Source: Armatimonadota bacterium
GTDB taxonomy: Bacteria > Armatimonadota > Zipacnadia > Zipacnadales > VGFC01
Reading direction: 5' to 3'
Length of the DNA: 37,970 nucleotides
NCBI GenBank assembly: GCA_016869045.1
Contig: VGFC01000017.1
Coordinates: 1 to 37,970, forward strand
The notes beneath the pieces are model-generated. The model was not told where the DNA came from and ran no database searches. It saw only the letters and a list, made by a program, of their open reading frames with translations. Shown here piece after piece: positions 23,100 to 31,923 of the stretch. The position numbers and the translations under genes were made by a program. Within the stretch, counting starts at the first letter, position 1; every line of letters begins with the position of its first letter.

Positions 23100-24993
23100 G
23101 CTGCGATCGTCCAGGCTGTCCGCATTGGCTTTGTGCGTGCTGGCCGGCGTGCTCGTCGGCGCGCTCGCCCTGACCGCGCTAGGCACCCGAGCACAGACCC
23201 CGGAGGAGCGCGTCGTCGAAGATGAGCACGCTCACGAAGCGAGCGAGGAGGGCATCATCGAACTGACCGAGGAGGCCCGGAAGCTCGCCGGGCTCCGCAG
23301 CGAGACCGTGCGCCATCGAACTCTCAACGAGTGGCTCAAGGCCCCGGGCGTGCTTCACGCCAACCCGGACGAGACGGCAACGGTGAGTCCGGCCGTCGGC
23401 GGCACGATCGAGCGGGTGCTGGTCACGGTGGGCGACCCCGTACAGCGCGGGCAGGCGGTCGCGGTGCTGCGCTGTGCAGAGCTGGCCTCCGCCCAGGCGG
23501 ACGTAGCCACCGCGGCAGCAGAACTGAAGGCGTCGGAGGAGGCCCTGGCGCGGAAGAAGGCCCTCGCGGCCGAGGGCGGGTTCGCGTCGGCTCCGTACGA
23601 GGAAGCGCGGCGCGCCCACGACGAGACGCGCGAGAACCTCCGCCTGGCGGAGGCCACCCTCACCCGCGTTCAGCGCCTGGCAGCCCTGGGCGCGCCCAAC
23701 CAACCGGCCGCGGAGGAGGCGGCCGAGGACCTGTCAGATGCCCGCGAGGCAGTGCGCACAGCCGAGGCCGAGCTCGGCGCGGCGAAGGAGGCGCTGACAA
23801 CGGCGCAACGGATCGCTCAGCGCCTAGCTAACGGCTCGGGGCGGCCAGCGGCCGAGGCGCGCGTGGCGCAGGCCCAGACTGCGCTGGACACCGCCCGCGC
23901 CAACACGGCGCGCTTGAGGGGTCTTCTGCCGGACGGCCTCGCCACCGAGCAGGAGGTCGCGGCCAGCAAGGCCGACGAGGCCGAGGCCCAGGCCGACCTC
24001 GAAGAGGCGCGCCAGGCCCTCCGTATCGTGGAGACGCCCTCCGACGAGGCGCATCTGAGCGTGAAGACGGCTGAGCGGGACCTGGCGAGCGCGCAGACGA
24101 AGCTCACCGAAGCGCAGTCCCGCCTCCGTGTCTGTCAGGCGCGCCACGCCCGTGAGGCGACTGTCGCCTCCGAGGCTCTCCCCGCGCAGCAGCAGGTCGC
24201 AGAGGCGGAGACTGGCGTCGCTGTCGCGCGCGCGGCCTTCGAGCAGGCGCGACTGGCCTGGGAACGCGAGCAGCGGCTGCACAAGGGCGACGTTCGCTCC
24301 CGCGAGGCGCTGGCGGACGGCGAGGCCGCGGTCGCGAGCGCGCGCGCCCGGCTGCGGGCCGCCGAGCGGCTCGTGGGTGTGCTCGGACAGGGCCGACAGG
24401 ACGGCAATGGACGGGTGACGCTCGTCGCGCCGGTGTCCGGCAAGGTCAGCGCCCGCGGGGCACGAGTCGGCGCGATGGCGGAGCCTGGGACGCCCATCCT
24501 GGAGATCATCGGCGCGCGCTCGATCTGGGTGGAGGCGGCCTTCTACGAGAAGGACCTGCCGCGCCTCGCGCCCGGCCAGGCGATGCAGGTCGAGTTGACG
24601 GCCCTCCCGGGCAAGTCTCTCGAAACCACCGTGTACGCGATCGACGCCGCGCTGGACGAGCACACGCGCAAGGCGAAGGTGCGTGGACTCCTGGACAACC
24701 CCGGCGGCAAGCTGCTGCCCGACATGCTCGTGAAAGTGCGCATCCGGGTCGGGACGCTCGGCAGTGCGCTGGCAGTGCCGACCGAGGCCGTGCAGGGCGA
24801 CGGCGACTGCCAGTTCGTGTTCGTGGAGGAGGAGCCCGGGCGCTACCGTCGGGTCGAGGTGCAAGTGGGAGAGCACGCCGACGGACTGGTGGAGATCCGG
24901 GAGGGCATCGAAGCGGGCGCCCGCGTGGTCACCAAGGGCGCCTTCCTGCTCAAGTCCGAGAGCAGCGAGATCTCGGACACCTGCGGTCACTGA
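23080..24993 (+). CDS. czcB: CzcB/CusB-like periplasmic adaptor of the heavy-metal RND pump
   Basis: A 637-residue membrane fusion protein. An N-terminal anchor or signal (LSALALCVLAGVLVGALALTAL) is followed by an acidic/His stretch DEHAHEASEEGIIELTEEARKLAGLRSETV, typical of heavy-metal adaptors. Then come the lipoyl half (VSPAVGGTIERVLVTVGDPVQRGQAVAVL), a very long helical hairpin rich in Ala/Glu/Arg (about residues 125-440), the second lipoyl half (VTLVAPVSGKVSARGARVG) and beta-barrel regions (SIWVEAAFYEKDLPRL, LVKVRIRVGTLGSALAVPTEAV). CusB is about 400 residues, so the helical part is expanded, as in the other adaptor of this window. ATG 23080 follows GGAGGAG and overlaps the end of czcC by 20 bases. 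The pump gene follows after 15 bases. Confidence 0.92.
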   Translation: MTAIVSRLRSSRLSALALCVLAGVLVGALALTALGTRAQTPEERVVEDEHAHEASEEGIIELTEEARKLAGLRSETVRHRTLNEWLKAPGVLHANPDETATVSPAVGGTIERVLVTVGDPVQRGQAVAVLRCAELASAQADVATAAAELKASEEALARKKALAAEGGFASAPYEEARRAHDETRENLRLAEATLTRVQRLAALGAPNQPAAEEAAEDLSDAREAVRTAEAELGAAKEALTTAQRIAQRLANGSGRPAAEARVAQAQTALDTARANTARLRGLLPDGLATEQEVAASKADEAEAQADLEEARQALRIVETPSDEAHLSVKTAERDLASAQTKLTEAQSRLRVCQARHAREATVASEALPAQQQVAEAETGVAVARAAFEQARLAWEREQRLHKGDVRSREALADGEAAVASARARLRAAERLVGVLGQGRQDGNGRVTLVAPVSGKVSARGARVGAMAEPGTPILEIIGARSIWVEAAFYEKDLPRLAPGQAMQVELTALPGKSLETTVYAIDAALDEHTRKAKVRGLLDNPGGKLLPDMLVKVRIRVGTLGSALAVPTEAVQGDGDCQFVFVEEEPGRYRRVEVQVGEHADGLVEIREGIEAGARVVTKGAFLLKSESSEISDTCGH

Positions 24994-25008
24994 CGCGAGG
25001 GAGAGAGC

Positions 25009-28000
25009 ATGTTCGCACGAATCGCCGAGTTCAGCGTCCAGAACCGCGCAGTGGTCGTCCTCGTGTGGGTGATCGTCGCGGCTATCGGTCTGTACAGCTT
25101 CAGCGTATTGCCCATCGACGCCGTGCCAGACCTCACGCCCGTTCAGGTTCAGGTGAACACGGTCTCGCCAGGCTTGGGCCCGGCGGAGATCGAGCAGCTG
25201 ATCACCTTCCCCATCGAGACGGCGATGAGCGGCGTGCCGCGCGTTCGTGAGGTCTGGTCCATCTCAAAGACGGGCCTGTCGCAGGTCACGGTGGTGTTCC
25301 ACGACGACGTGGACATCTACTTCGCGAGGCAGCTCATCCTGGAGCGGCTGCAGCAGGCGCGCGAGGACATCCCCGAGGGCGTCGGGGAGCCCGAACTCGG
25401 GCCGATCAGCACGGGCCTGGGGCAGATCTACGAGTTCGTGGTCGAGGGGGAGGGGTACGCGCCGCGTGACCTCCGCGCCGAGCTACAGTGGAACATCAAG
25501 CCACAGCTCATGACCGTCCCGGGAGTCATCGAGGTCAACTCCTTCGGCGGGTTCGAGAAGCAGTACCAGGTGCTGGTCGATCCGCACAAGCTGCAGTCTT
25601 TCGGGATCACGCTCGGCGAAGTGTTCGAGGCCGTCCGGGCCAACAACGCGAACGCGGGTGGGGCGTTCATCGAGCACGGGTCGGAGCAGTACCTCATCCG
25701 CGGGGTCGGCCTCGCGCAGAGCATCGAGGACCTGCAGCGCATCTCCCTCCGGGCCGAGGACGGCTCGCCGGTGCAGCTTCACGAGGTGGCGCAGGTGGTC
25801 GTCGGCGACGCGCTGCGGCAGGGCGCGGTCACGATGAACGGCGACGGCGAGGTGGTTGCCGGGATGGTGATGATGCTCATCGGGGCCAACAGCCGGACGG
25901 TCGTGAAGGCCGTGAAGGACCGACTGGCGGAGATCGGCCCCACGCTCCCGAAGGGAATGCGGATTCGGCCCTACTACGACCGCACGGAGCTGGTGGACGC
26001 TACGCTCCACACGGTGCGGAAGAACCTGTTCGAGGGCGGTCTGTTCGTCATCGCGGTCCTGTTCCTGCTGCTCGGCAATCTCCGCAGCGCGCTCATCGTG
26101 GCCCTCGCGATCCCGCTCTCGATGCTCGTCGCGGCGACGGGCATGGTGAGGACCGGAGTGACCGGGAACCTGATGTCGCTCGGGGCCATCGACTTCGGTC
26201 TGATCGTGGATGGCGCGGTGGTGATGGCCGAGAATGTCTCCCGCCGTCTGGCGCACAAGCCGCCCGAGCAACCCGCACTGCCGCTCATCGTGGAGGCCGT
26301 GCGCGAGGTTAGCCGCCCGGTGGCCTTTGCGGTCGGCATCATCATCATCGTCTACCTGCCGATCCTCACTCTGGAGGGGATTGAGGGGCGGATGTTCCGA
26401 CCGATGGCGCTGACGGTGGTCTACGCCCTGGTCGGCTCGCTGCTCCTGGCGCTCACCCTCACCCCCGCTCTCTGCGCTCTTCTGCTCCGACGCGGCCTAC
26501 GCGAGCGGAACCTCGTGCCCTTCGAGCGCCTGGAGTCGGCATACGGGCGGACCCTTGACTGGGCGTTGCGCAAGAGGATGACCGTGATCGGCGTGGCCAT
26601 CGCGGCGTTCGCGGCTGCTGCGGTCATCTTCCCGAGGCTCGGGTCGGAGTTCGTGCCGAACCTCGATGAGGGTGCGGTCGCAGGGTCAGTGATCAAGCTG
26701 CCGAGCATCTCTCTCCCGGCCGCCGTAAGCATCCATGGGAAGCTGGAGACGGAGCTGAGGAGGATCCCGGAAGTGGTGGACGTCGTCTCCAAAGCGGGCA
26801 CTGCCGAGATCGCCGACGATCCCATGGGCCCAGAGGAGGCTGACGTCTTCATCGCGCTGAAGCCCCGGCGCGAGTGGCGCAAGGGGATGACGAAGGAGGG
26901 GCTCGTCGTCGAGATCAGCCGGGCCCTTGATGTCATGCCGGGCGTCAACTACTCGCTCTCCCAACCCATTCAGCTCCGGGTGAACTGCCTCGTCTCAGGT
27001 GTACGATCCGACCTGGCGGTGAAGGTCTTCGGTCCGGAGCTGGAGGTGCTCCGCGAGCAGGCGAACCATGTGGCCGAGGTGCTGGGGCAGGTTCCCGGCG
27101 CCAGCGAGGTGCAGGTGGAGCAAGTGGCCGGGCTGCCGGTGCTGGAGATCCGCGCACGGCGCGATGACCTGGCGCGCTATGGCGTCAATGTCGCGGATGT
27201 GCAGGAGATGGTCGAAACCGCCCTCGGCGGGAAGGCCGCGAGCGAGTTCATCGAGGGCCAGCGGCGTTGGGACATCGTCGTGCGGCTGCCGGAGCAGTAC
27301 CGGGACAGCCCGGAGGCGGTCAGCGATCTGCTCGTGACCGCTGGCGACGGCTCGGAGATCCCCCTGGCGCAACTCTGCGATATCGAGCTGGTGAACGGCC
27401 CGGCGCAGATCAGCCGCGAGCACAACCAACGGCGCGTGGTGGTGGAGTGCAACATCCGGGGGCGCGACATGGGCGGCTTCGTCGCGGCGGCGCAGGCCGC
27501 GGTCGCCCGCGAGATCAGCCTGCCAGCCGGATGCCACCTCGAGTGGGGCGGCCAGTTCGAGAACCTCGCGCGCGCCCGTCTGCGCCTCATGATCGTGGTG
27601 CCGATCGCCCTCACGCTCATCTTCGTGCTGCTCTACGCGACCTTCGGCCGCGTTCGTCCCGCGTTGCTGATCTACTGCAACGTGCCCTTTGCGGTGATCG
27701 GCGGCGTCTTCGCGCTGCTCGTGCGGGGCATGCCGTTCAGCATCTCGGCCGGCGTCGGCTTCATCGCATTGTGCGGGGTGGCCGTGCTCAACGGGGTCGT
27801 CATGGTGTCGTACATCAACCAGCTCCGCGACGAGGGCCGCACCCTCCTGGACGCCGTTGCGGAGGGCGCCCGCACGCGTCTGCGCCCCGTCCTGATGACG
27901 GCGCTGGTCGCCAGCCTCGGCTTCGTCCCGATGGCGCTGTCCCACGGCACGGGCGCCGAGGTGCAACGACCTCTGGCCACCGTCGTCATCGGCGGCCTGA

Positions 28001-28098
28001 TCACATCGACTTTTCTGACGCTCCTTGTCCTGCCGACGCTGTATGCGTGGCTTGAAGGGCGGACGGCGGGCGCGACCGGAGAGCCGAGCGGCGACTGA
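25009..28098 (+). CDS. czcA: CzcA-like heavy-metal efflux RND transporter
   Basis: A 1029-residue inner membrane proton/metal antiporter of the HME-RND family, full length. It starts MFARIAEFSVQNRAVVVLVWVIVAAIGLYSF, followed by the first large periplasmic loop (PIDAVPDLTPVQVQVNTVSPGLGPAEIEQLITFPIE). In transmembrane helix 4 it reads DFGLIVDGAVVMAEN, with D395, D401 and E408. This matches the DFG-x3-DGA-x3-EN signature of divalent-cation pumps (Zn, Co, Cd, Ni types) rather than the Cu/Ag type, which lacks this run of acids. A second periplasmic loop (FPRLGSEFVPNLDEGAVAGSVIKLPS) and a second set of helices from LMIVVPIALTLIFVLLYATFG follow. ATG 25009 follows GAGGGAGAG. With the CzcB- and CzcC-like proteins it forms a trans-envelope export complex. 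The exact metal needs experiment. Confidence 0.95.
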   Translation: MFARIAEFSVQNRAVVVLVWVIVAAIGLYSFSVLPIDAVPDLTPVQVQVNTVSPGLGPAEIEQLITFPIETAMSGVPRVREVWSISKTGLSQVTVVFHDDVDIYFARQLILERLQQAREDIPEGVGEPELGPISTGLGQIYEFVVEGEGYAPRDLRAELQWNIKPQLMTVPGVIEVNSFGGFEKQYQVLVDPHKLQSFGITLGEVFEAVRANNANAGGAFIEHGSEQYLIRGVGLAQSIEDLQRISLRAEDGSPVQLHEVAQVVVGDALRQGAVTMNGDGEVVAGMVMMLIGANSRTVVKAVKDRLAEIGPTLPKGMRIRPYYDRTELVDATLHTVRKNLFEGGLFVIAVLFLLLGNLRSALIVALAIPLSMLVAATGMVRTGVTGNLMSLGAIDFGLIVDGAVVMAENVSRRLAHKPPEQPALPLIVEAVREVSRPVAFAVGIIIIVYLPILTLEGIEGRMFRPMALTVVYALVGSLLLALTLTPALCALLLRRGLRERNLVPFERLESAYGRTLDWALRKRMTVIGVAIAAFAAAAVIFPRLGSEFVPNLDEGAVAGSVIKLPSISLPAAVSIHGKLETELRRIPEVVDVVSKAGTAEIADDPMGPEEADVFIALKPRREWRKGMTKEGLVVEISRALDVMPGVNYSLSQPIQLRVNCLVSGVRSDLAVKVFGPELEVLREQANHVAEVLGQVPGASEVQVEQVAGLPVLEIRARRDDLARYGVNVADVQEMVETALGGKAASEFIEGQRRWDIVVRLPEQYRDSPEAVSDLLVTAGDGSEIPLAQLCDIELVNGPAQISREHNQRRVVVECNIRGRDMGGFVAAAQAAVAREISLPAGCHLEWGGQFENLARARLRLMIVVPIALTLIFVLLYATFGRVRPALLIYCNVPFAVIGGVFALLVRGMPFSISAGVGFIALCGVAVLNGVVMVSYINQLRDEGRTLLDAVAEGARTRLRPVLMTALVASLGFVPMALSHGTGAEVQRPLATVVIGGLITSTFLTLLVLPTLYAWLEGRTAGATGEPSGD

Positions 28099-28151
28099 CC
28101 GCCGAAGGGGGGCAGGCTCTGCCGAGGGACTCAGGAGCGCCGTGTGCCGAC

Positions 28152-29207
28152 CTACGCAGGCGAGCCGCCGCACTGCGCCTGCCGCAGGAACTCCTGCACC
28201 TTGACCGGCTGACCCGTGCGACTGGACTCGATGGCGGAGAAGACGAGCGCCACGGACTGCAGGTTGTCCCACACGTTCGTCTCCATCGGGCCCTCGCCGT
28301 CCAGCCAGCGCACGAACTTCTCGATCAGCCACGTGTTCGCCCACTTCGGCTGCTGCAGGTGCTCGATCTCGCGGGGCTCCTGGTTGGGCCACTCGCGGCA
28401 CGTGATTCGCTGCGAGTCGAGGATCAGCGTGGCCTTCTCACACTCCGCGCGGATGTACTCCTGCCCCCAGCAATTGAGCCCAGCGGCGTTCGTCTTCGCG
28501 CCCTCGTAAGTCGCCCGCGTCCCGTTCCCCATGTGCATGATGACCAGGCCCTGGCTGTCCCCCGCGAACTCACCCCACGTCGGGTTCCAGGTCTGGGCGT
28601 AGATCGTGTCACACTGCCCGCCGGCCATGTCGGCGATCAGGTCCAGGTGGTGCACCGAGCCCTCGACCATCAGCGTGTCGGGAATCTCGTGGCGGAACTT
28701 GCCCCACGACCCAAAGCGTCGGCACTCGCACGTGAACCGGCAGACCAGGTAATCGAGCGCGCCGTACTTCCCGGACTGCACATGATGCCTGAGCGTAGTG
28801 ATGTCTTGCCGGAAGCGATGACTCATGGTCACGCCCATCTTCTTCCCGGCGGCCTTCACCTTGTCGGCGATGCGACACGAGGCCTCAAGCGTGTCCGCGA
28901 TCGGCTTCTCGCTGAGGATGTGCAAGCCATGCGCGAGCGCCGCATCGACGACCGCCTCGTGGTGCGCCGGCGGCACGACGATCGTGCAGAAGTCCGCCTC
29001 GTGCGCATCGAGGGCTGCCTGCAGGTCGGTGTAGCAGCGCTCCGGCGGCAGGCCCAGATGCTCGTGCGCGTTCTTCAGCGCGTCCGGGTTGATGTCCACT
29101 GCCGCGACGGGATGGATGAGTCCCTCCCGGATGTTCGGCGGCAGGAACGTCGCACACCACGCCGACCCAAACCCGCCGCACCCAACCTGGATCATCTTGT
29201 AGGCCAT
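28152..29207 (-). CDS. Gfo/Idh/MocA-family oxidoreductase
   Basis: A 351-residue NAD(P)-dependent dehydrogenase. The N-terminal Rossmann domain has MIQVGCGGFGSAWCATFL (a G-x-G-x2-G type motif) and VAAVDINPDALKNA. The catalytic EKP motif appears as HILSEKPIADTLE. The C-terminal domain includes the family's conserved histidine pair in VEGSVHHLDLIADMAGG. These enzymes usually oxidise or reduce sugars, inositols or related polyols; the substrate here is not evident. ATG 29207 follows AGGAGG by seven bases; the longer track ORF reads through the intergenic repeat and is wrong. It lies downstream of pstB on the same strand but about 124 bases away, so it may have its own promoter. Family members of this kind are abundant in Armatimonadota and Planctomycetota-like genomes. 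Confidence 0.93.
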   Translation of the reverse strand: MAYKMIQVGCGGFGSAWCATFLPPNIREGLIHPVAAVDINPDALKNAHEHLGLPPERCYTDLQAALDAHEADFCTIVVPPAHHEAVVDAALAHGLHILSEKPIADTLEASCRIADKVKAAGKKMGVTMSHRFRQDITTLRHHVQSGKYGALDYLVCRFTCECRRFGSWGKFRHEIPDTLMVEGSVHHLDLIADMAGGQCDTIYAQTWNPTWGEFAGDSQGLVIMHMGNGTRATYEGAKTNAAGLNCWGQEYIRAECEKATLILDSQRITCREWPNQEPREIEHLQQPKWANTWLIEKFVRWLDGEGPMETNVWDNLQSVALVFSAIESSRTGQPVKVQEFLRQAQCGGSPA

Positions 29208-29302
29208 CGCGAAGCCTCCTGTCGAAGCGTATGAGAGGTCCAGGCAGTTCGCCCGCCGGCCGTACCGCACCTTGGCGCGCGCCTGTGCCGGCCCGGCGCC
29301 CT

Positions 29303-29321
29303 CAACGCCGAACCCCGAACC
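29303..29321. repeat. Short heptamer tandem repeat downstream of pstB
   Basis: On the minus strand this reads GGTTCGG-GGTTCGG-CGTTG, two and a half heptamer units. The same heptamer family, in the opposite orientation, lies on the other side of pstB at 30100-30127. Tandem heptamers like this resemble the short tandemly repeated repetitive (STRR) sequences known in several bacterial groups. It sits in the 124-base gap between pstB and the oxidoreductase gene. Confidence 0.6.
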
Positions 29322-29331
29322 TCTCTTCCGC

Positions 29332-30084
29332 CTAGCTGATCGTGCCCGACAGATACGCTTTGGTCCGCTCGTCGCGAGGATCGTTGAGGAGCTGCTCGGC
29401 GGGGCCGTGCTCGACGAGTTCGCCCATGTAGAAGAAGACGATGTAGTCCGCAAGGCGGCGCGCCTGCCGGAGGATGTGCGTGACGAGAACGATGGTGTAG
29501 TCCTGCTTCAGCTCCACGAAGCGCTTCTCGATGTGTTGGGCGGACGTGGGATCGAGGGAGGCGCAGGGCTCGTCACACAAGAGCACCTCCGGCTCAACGG
29601 CCAGCCCGCGCGCGAGGCACAGGCGCTGCTGCTGCCCCACCGACAGCCGCGCGGCCGGTGCGTGCAGGCGTTCCCGCACTTCGCCCCAGAGGCTGGAGAG
29701 CTTGAGATAGCGCTCGACGATGGCGTCCAGCTGGCGCTTGTTCCGCGTGCCGTGCAGGCGCGGGCCATAGGCGACATTATCGTAGATCGACATAGGCAGC
29801 GGCTGCGGCTTCTGGGAGAGCAGGCCCATCTTCTTCCGGAGTGAGATGACGTCGGCGTCCGGCGCCAGGATGTTCGCGCCGTCGATCAGGACCTCGCCCC
29901 GGACGCGCGCCCCATCGGTCATGTCGATCAGCCGGTTCATGCAGCGGAGGAACGTCGTCTTGCCGCAGCCCGACGGGCCGACGATCGCCGTGATCTGCCG
30001 ATCCGGGATGTCCATCGTCACATCCGACAGAATCGCGTGCCCGTCGTACGCCACCGTCAAGTCACGAACCGATATGTGCGGCAT
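29332..30084 (-). CDS. pstB: Phosphate ABC transporter ATP-binding protein PstB
   Basis: A 250-residue ATPase that powers phosphate import. It has Walker A GPSGCGKTT followed by FLRCMNRLIDMTDGARVRGEVLIDG, a stretch characteristic of PstB. Its Q-loop region is LLSQKPQPLPMSIYDNVAYGPRLHG, Walker B VLLCDEPCASLDP and H-loop VLVTHILRQARRLAD. The ABC signature reads LSVGQQQRLCLARGLAVEPE, with valine for the first glycine of LSGGQ. This variant occurs in some PstB lineages, so it need not be inactive. It is the last pst gene here, 54 bases after pstA, and heptamer repeats flank it on both sides. No phoU follows. Confidence 0.95.
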   Translation of the reverse strand: MPHISVRDLTVAYDGHAILSDVTMDIPDRQITAIVGPSGCGKTTFLRCMNRLIDMTDGARVRGEVLIDGANILAPDADVISLRKKMGLLSQKPQPLPMSIYDNVAYGPRLHGTRNKRQLDAIVERYLKLSSLWGEVRERLHAPAARLSVGQQQRLCLARGLAVEPEVLLCDEPCASLDPTSAQHIEKRFVELKQDYTIVLVTHILRQARRLADYIVFFYMGELVEHGPAEQLLNDPRDERTKAYLSGTIS

Positions 30085-30099
30085 GGGACACCTCGTTCC

Positions 30100-30127
30100 G
30101 GGTTCGGCGTTCGGGGTTCGGGGTTGC
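30100..30127. repeat. Four-unit heptamer tandem repeat between pstA and pstB
   Basis: On the plus strand this reads GGGTTCG, GCGTTCG, GGGTTCG, GGGTTGC, four consecutive 7-base units. It occupies most of the 54-base gap between pstA and pstB in an otherwise tightly packed operon. A shorter array of the same heptamer in reverse orientation lies just past pstB. Being between co-transcribed genes, it is likely to be in the mRNA. No hairpin or binding site is evident. Confidence 0.75.
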
Positions 30128-30138
30128 GAAGCCGGACC

Positions 30139-30990
30139 CTAGCGAAGAGAGTACTTGGATACACGTGAGCCGAGCAGTCTCGACAGGACGCTCACCACCA
30201 GCACGATCACAAGCAGGATGAACGCGCAGGCATGGGCGCGGCTCTGCACCTCAGGAAACGGCGTGCCGAGTTGAAAGAACACAGCCAGCGGCAACGACGC
30301 CACGGGATCGAGCAACGAGCGCGGCAGGTTGTCGGTGTAGCCGGCCGTGAAGAGCACTGACGCCGCATCGCCGATCCCGCGCCCAAACGCGAGCAGGATG
30401 GCCGTGAGGATCCCGGGCAGGGCCTGGCGCAAGACCACCTTGCGCATCGTCTCCCAGTGCGTGCCGCCCATGGCGTAGGAGGCTTCCTTCAGGGCCTGAG
30501 GCACCATGCGGACGGCCTCCTCCATGGCCCGCGCCATGATGGGCAACTCCACCAGGGCCAGCGCAATGATGCCGCCAAGCAGCGAGGCCCGCATCCCCAT
30601 GTACAGCAGCACCGTGAACCCGAACGCGCCGTACACGATCGAGGGCACGCCCCAGAGCAGGTCGAGGGACGTGCGCACGAACGAGGCGAGCCTCGACCGA
30701 CCCGCGTAGTCCCTCTGCAGGTAGAGGCAGACGGGAAACGCGAACACGCAGGCCAGCGCCGTCGCCCCGAAGGCCAGCGCCAACGACCCCACGATGGCAT
30801 TGAGGATGCCGCCGGACTTGCCCAGGTAGTAGCCGCCCTTGGGCACCTGGGTCAGCATCTCCCAGCTCAGCGATCTCGCCCCCTTGGCGGTGATGACCGC
30901 CACGATCAGCGCCAGGCCCGCGATGACCGCCCCCAGGCACAGGATCATCAGTGCCCGGAACACCTTCTCCTCCAGCAGGCGCCACTTCAC
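30139..30990 (-). CDS. pstA: Phosphate ABC transporter permease PstA
   Basis: A 283-residue inner membrane permease with six likely helices. The first is FRALMILCLGAVIAGLALIVAVI. Typical PstA features are GGILNAIVGSLALAFGATALACVFAFPVCLYL, the segment TSLDLLWGVPSIVYGAFGF and the cytoplasmic coupling (EAA) loop ALKEASYAMGGTHWETMRKVVLRQALPGI. PstA and PstC form the phosphate channel that PstB energises. Its start overlaps the pstC stop by four bases (30987-30990). After its stop, a 54-base gap with heptamer repeats precedes pstB. Nothing looks damaged. Confidence 0.95.
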   Translation of the reverse strand: MKWRLLEEKVFRALMILCLGAVIAGLALIVAVITAKGARSLSWEMLTQVPKGGYYLGKSGGILNAIVGSLALAFGATALACVFAFPVCLYLQRDYAGRSRLASFVRTSLDLLWGVPSIVYGAFGFTVLLYMGMRASLLGGIIALALVELPIMARAMEEAVRMVPQALKEASYAMGGTHWETMRKVVLRQALPGILTAILLAFGRGIGDAASVLFTAGYTDNLPRSLLDPVASLPLAVFFQLGTPFPEVQSRAHACAFILLVIVLVVSVLSRLLGSRVSKYSLR

Positions 30991-31919
30991 TGTGCCGCCC
31001 TCCGCTTCGCGATGACCAATACCCCTTGCGCCAGCAGGTTGAAGGCCAGGACCGTGACCATCAGGATCAGCGCCGCGAGCAGCAGCGCGGAATCGTAGAG
31101 CGGGATCGACATCATCTCACCGTAGTTGTTGGCGATGAGGGCGGGCAGAGGGTAGGCGGGGTCGAACACGGACCTCGGGGCCATCGGCACGTTGCCCACC
31201 ACCATCAGCACCGCCATCGTCTCGCCGAAGGCGCGGGAGAACCCCAACACCACGGCCGCCACGAGCCCGGGGGCTGCGAACCGAGCGGAGACGTGTTTGA
31301 CGGTCTCCCAACGAGTCGCCCCCACCGCTAGCGAGGCCTCGCGCATGGCTACCGGCACACTGCGCAGGACCTCATCGGCGATGGAGATGATCAGGGGCGC
31401 CACCATCATCGCCAGCACGATCGCCCCGGTCAGCAGGCAGTAGCCTGTCGCATAGCCCTCACGCGGCGTAGCGCCCGGCAGAAAGCTGAGGTGCTTCGCA
31501 GCCCACGGCGCGATGTGGTCGCTCACCAGCGGCACCAGCAGCAGCACGCCGAAGAGCCCGTAGACCACCGATGGGATGCCTGCCAGCACGTCCAGCAGCG
31601 GCCGAACCACCGCGCGGGTCGCTGACCGCGCGTACTCCGCCAGGTAGATCGCCGAGAGCAGGCACACGGGGACCGCCATCGCCATCGCCAGCACCGTCAC
31701 CCACACGGTACCGACGATGAACGGGAGAAACCCGAACTGGTCCTGCATCGGGTGCCAACCCGAGCCGCCCAGCAGCGCGCCCAGCGGGTGGCGCCGCAGG
31801 ATCGGCAGCGAGCGGTGCACCAGCGCCCCGGCGACGATCGCCGTCAGGAGCATCACGACCACGCTGAGGCACAGGAACCACAGACTGGTGAGCCGTTCGG
31901 TCAGCAGACGTAGGCGCAT
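30987..31919 (-). CDS. pstC: Phosphate ABC transporter permease PstC
   Basis: A 310-residue inner membrane permease. An N-terminal helix (LWFLCLSVVVMLLTAIVAGALV) precedes a periplasmic loop (GGSGWHPMQDQFGFLPFIVGTVWVT), where the W-x-P...FG-x-LPF pattern is typical of PstC. The body has LLDVLAGIPSVVYGLFGVLLL and the coupling loop AMREASLAVGATRWETVKHVSARFAAPGLV, followed by GFSRAFGETMAVLMVVGN, a PstC hallmark. It lies four bases after pstS and overlaps pstA by four bases, so the three are tightly co-translated. Together they form the high-affinity phosphate importer. Confidence 0.95.
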   Translation of the reverse strand: MRLRLLTERLTSLWFLCLSVVVMLLTAIVAGALVHRSLPILRRHPLGALLGGSGWHPMQDQFGFLPFIVGTVWVTVLAMAMAVPVCLLSAIYLAEYARSATRAVVRPLLDVLAGIPSVVYGLFGVLLLVPLVSDHIAPWAAKHLSFLPGATPREGYATGYCLLTGAIVLAMMVAPLIISIADEVLRSVPVAMREASLAVGATRWETVKHVSARFAAPGLVAAVVLGFSRAFGETMAVLMVVGNVPMAPRSVFDPAYPLPALIANNYGEMMSIPLYDSALLLAALILMVTVLAFNLLAQGVLVIAKRRAAQ

Positions 31920-31923
31920 CGGC

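Noticed and set aside
28099-28151. A small hairpin GGCAG-GCT-CTGCC (28111-28123) as a terminator between czcA and the oxidoreductase gene
   Set aside because: The stem is only five base pairs and no T-run follows, so it is too weak to call.
29332-30084. PstB as an inactive ATPase because of LSVGQ
   Set aside because: All other motifs are intact and this signature variant occurs in other PstB proteins, so loss of function is not supported.
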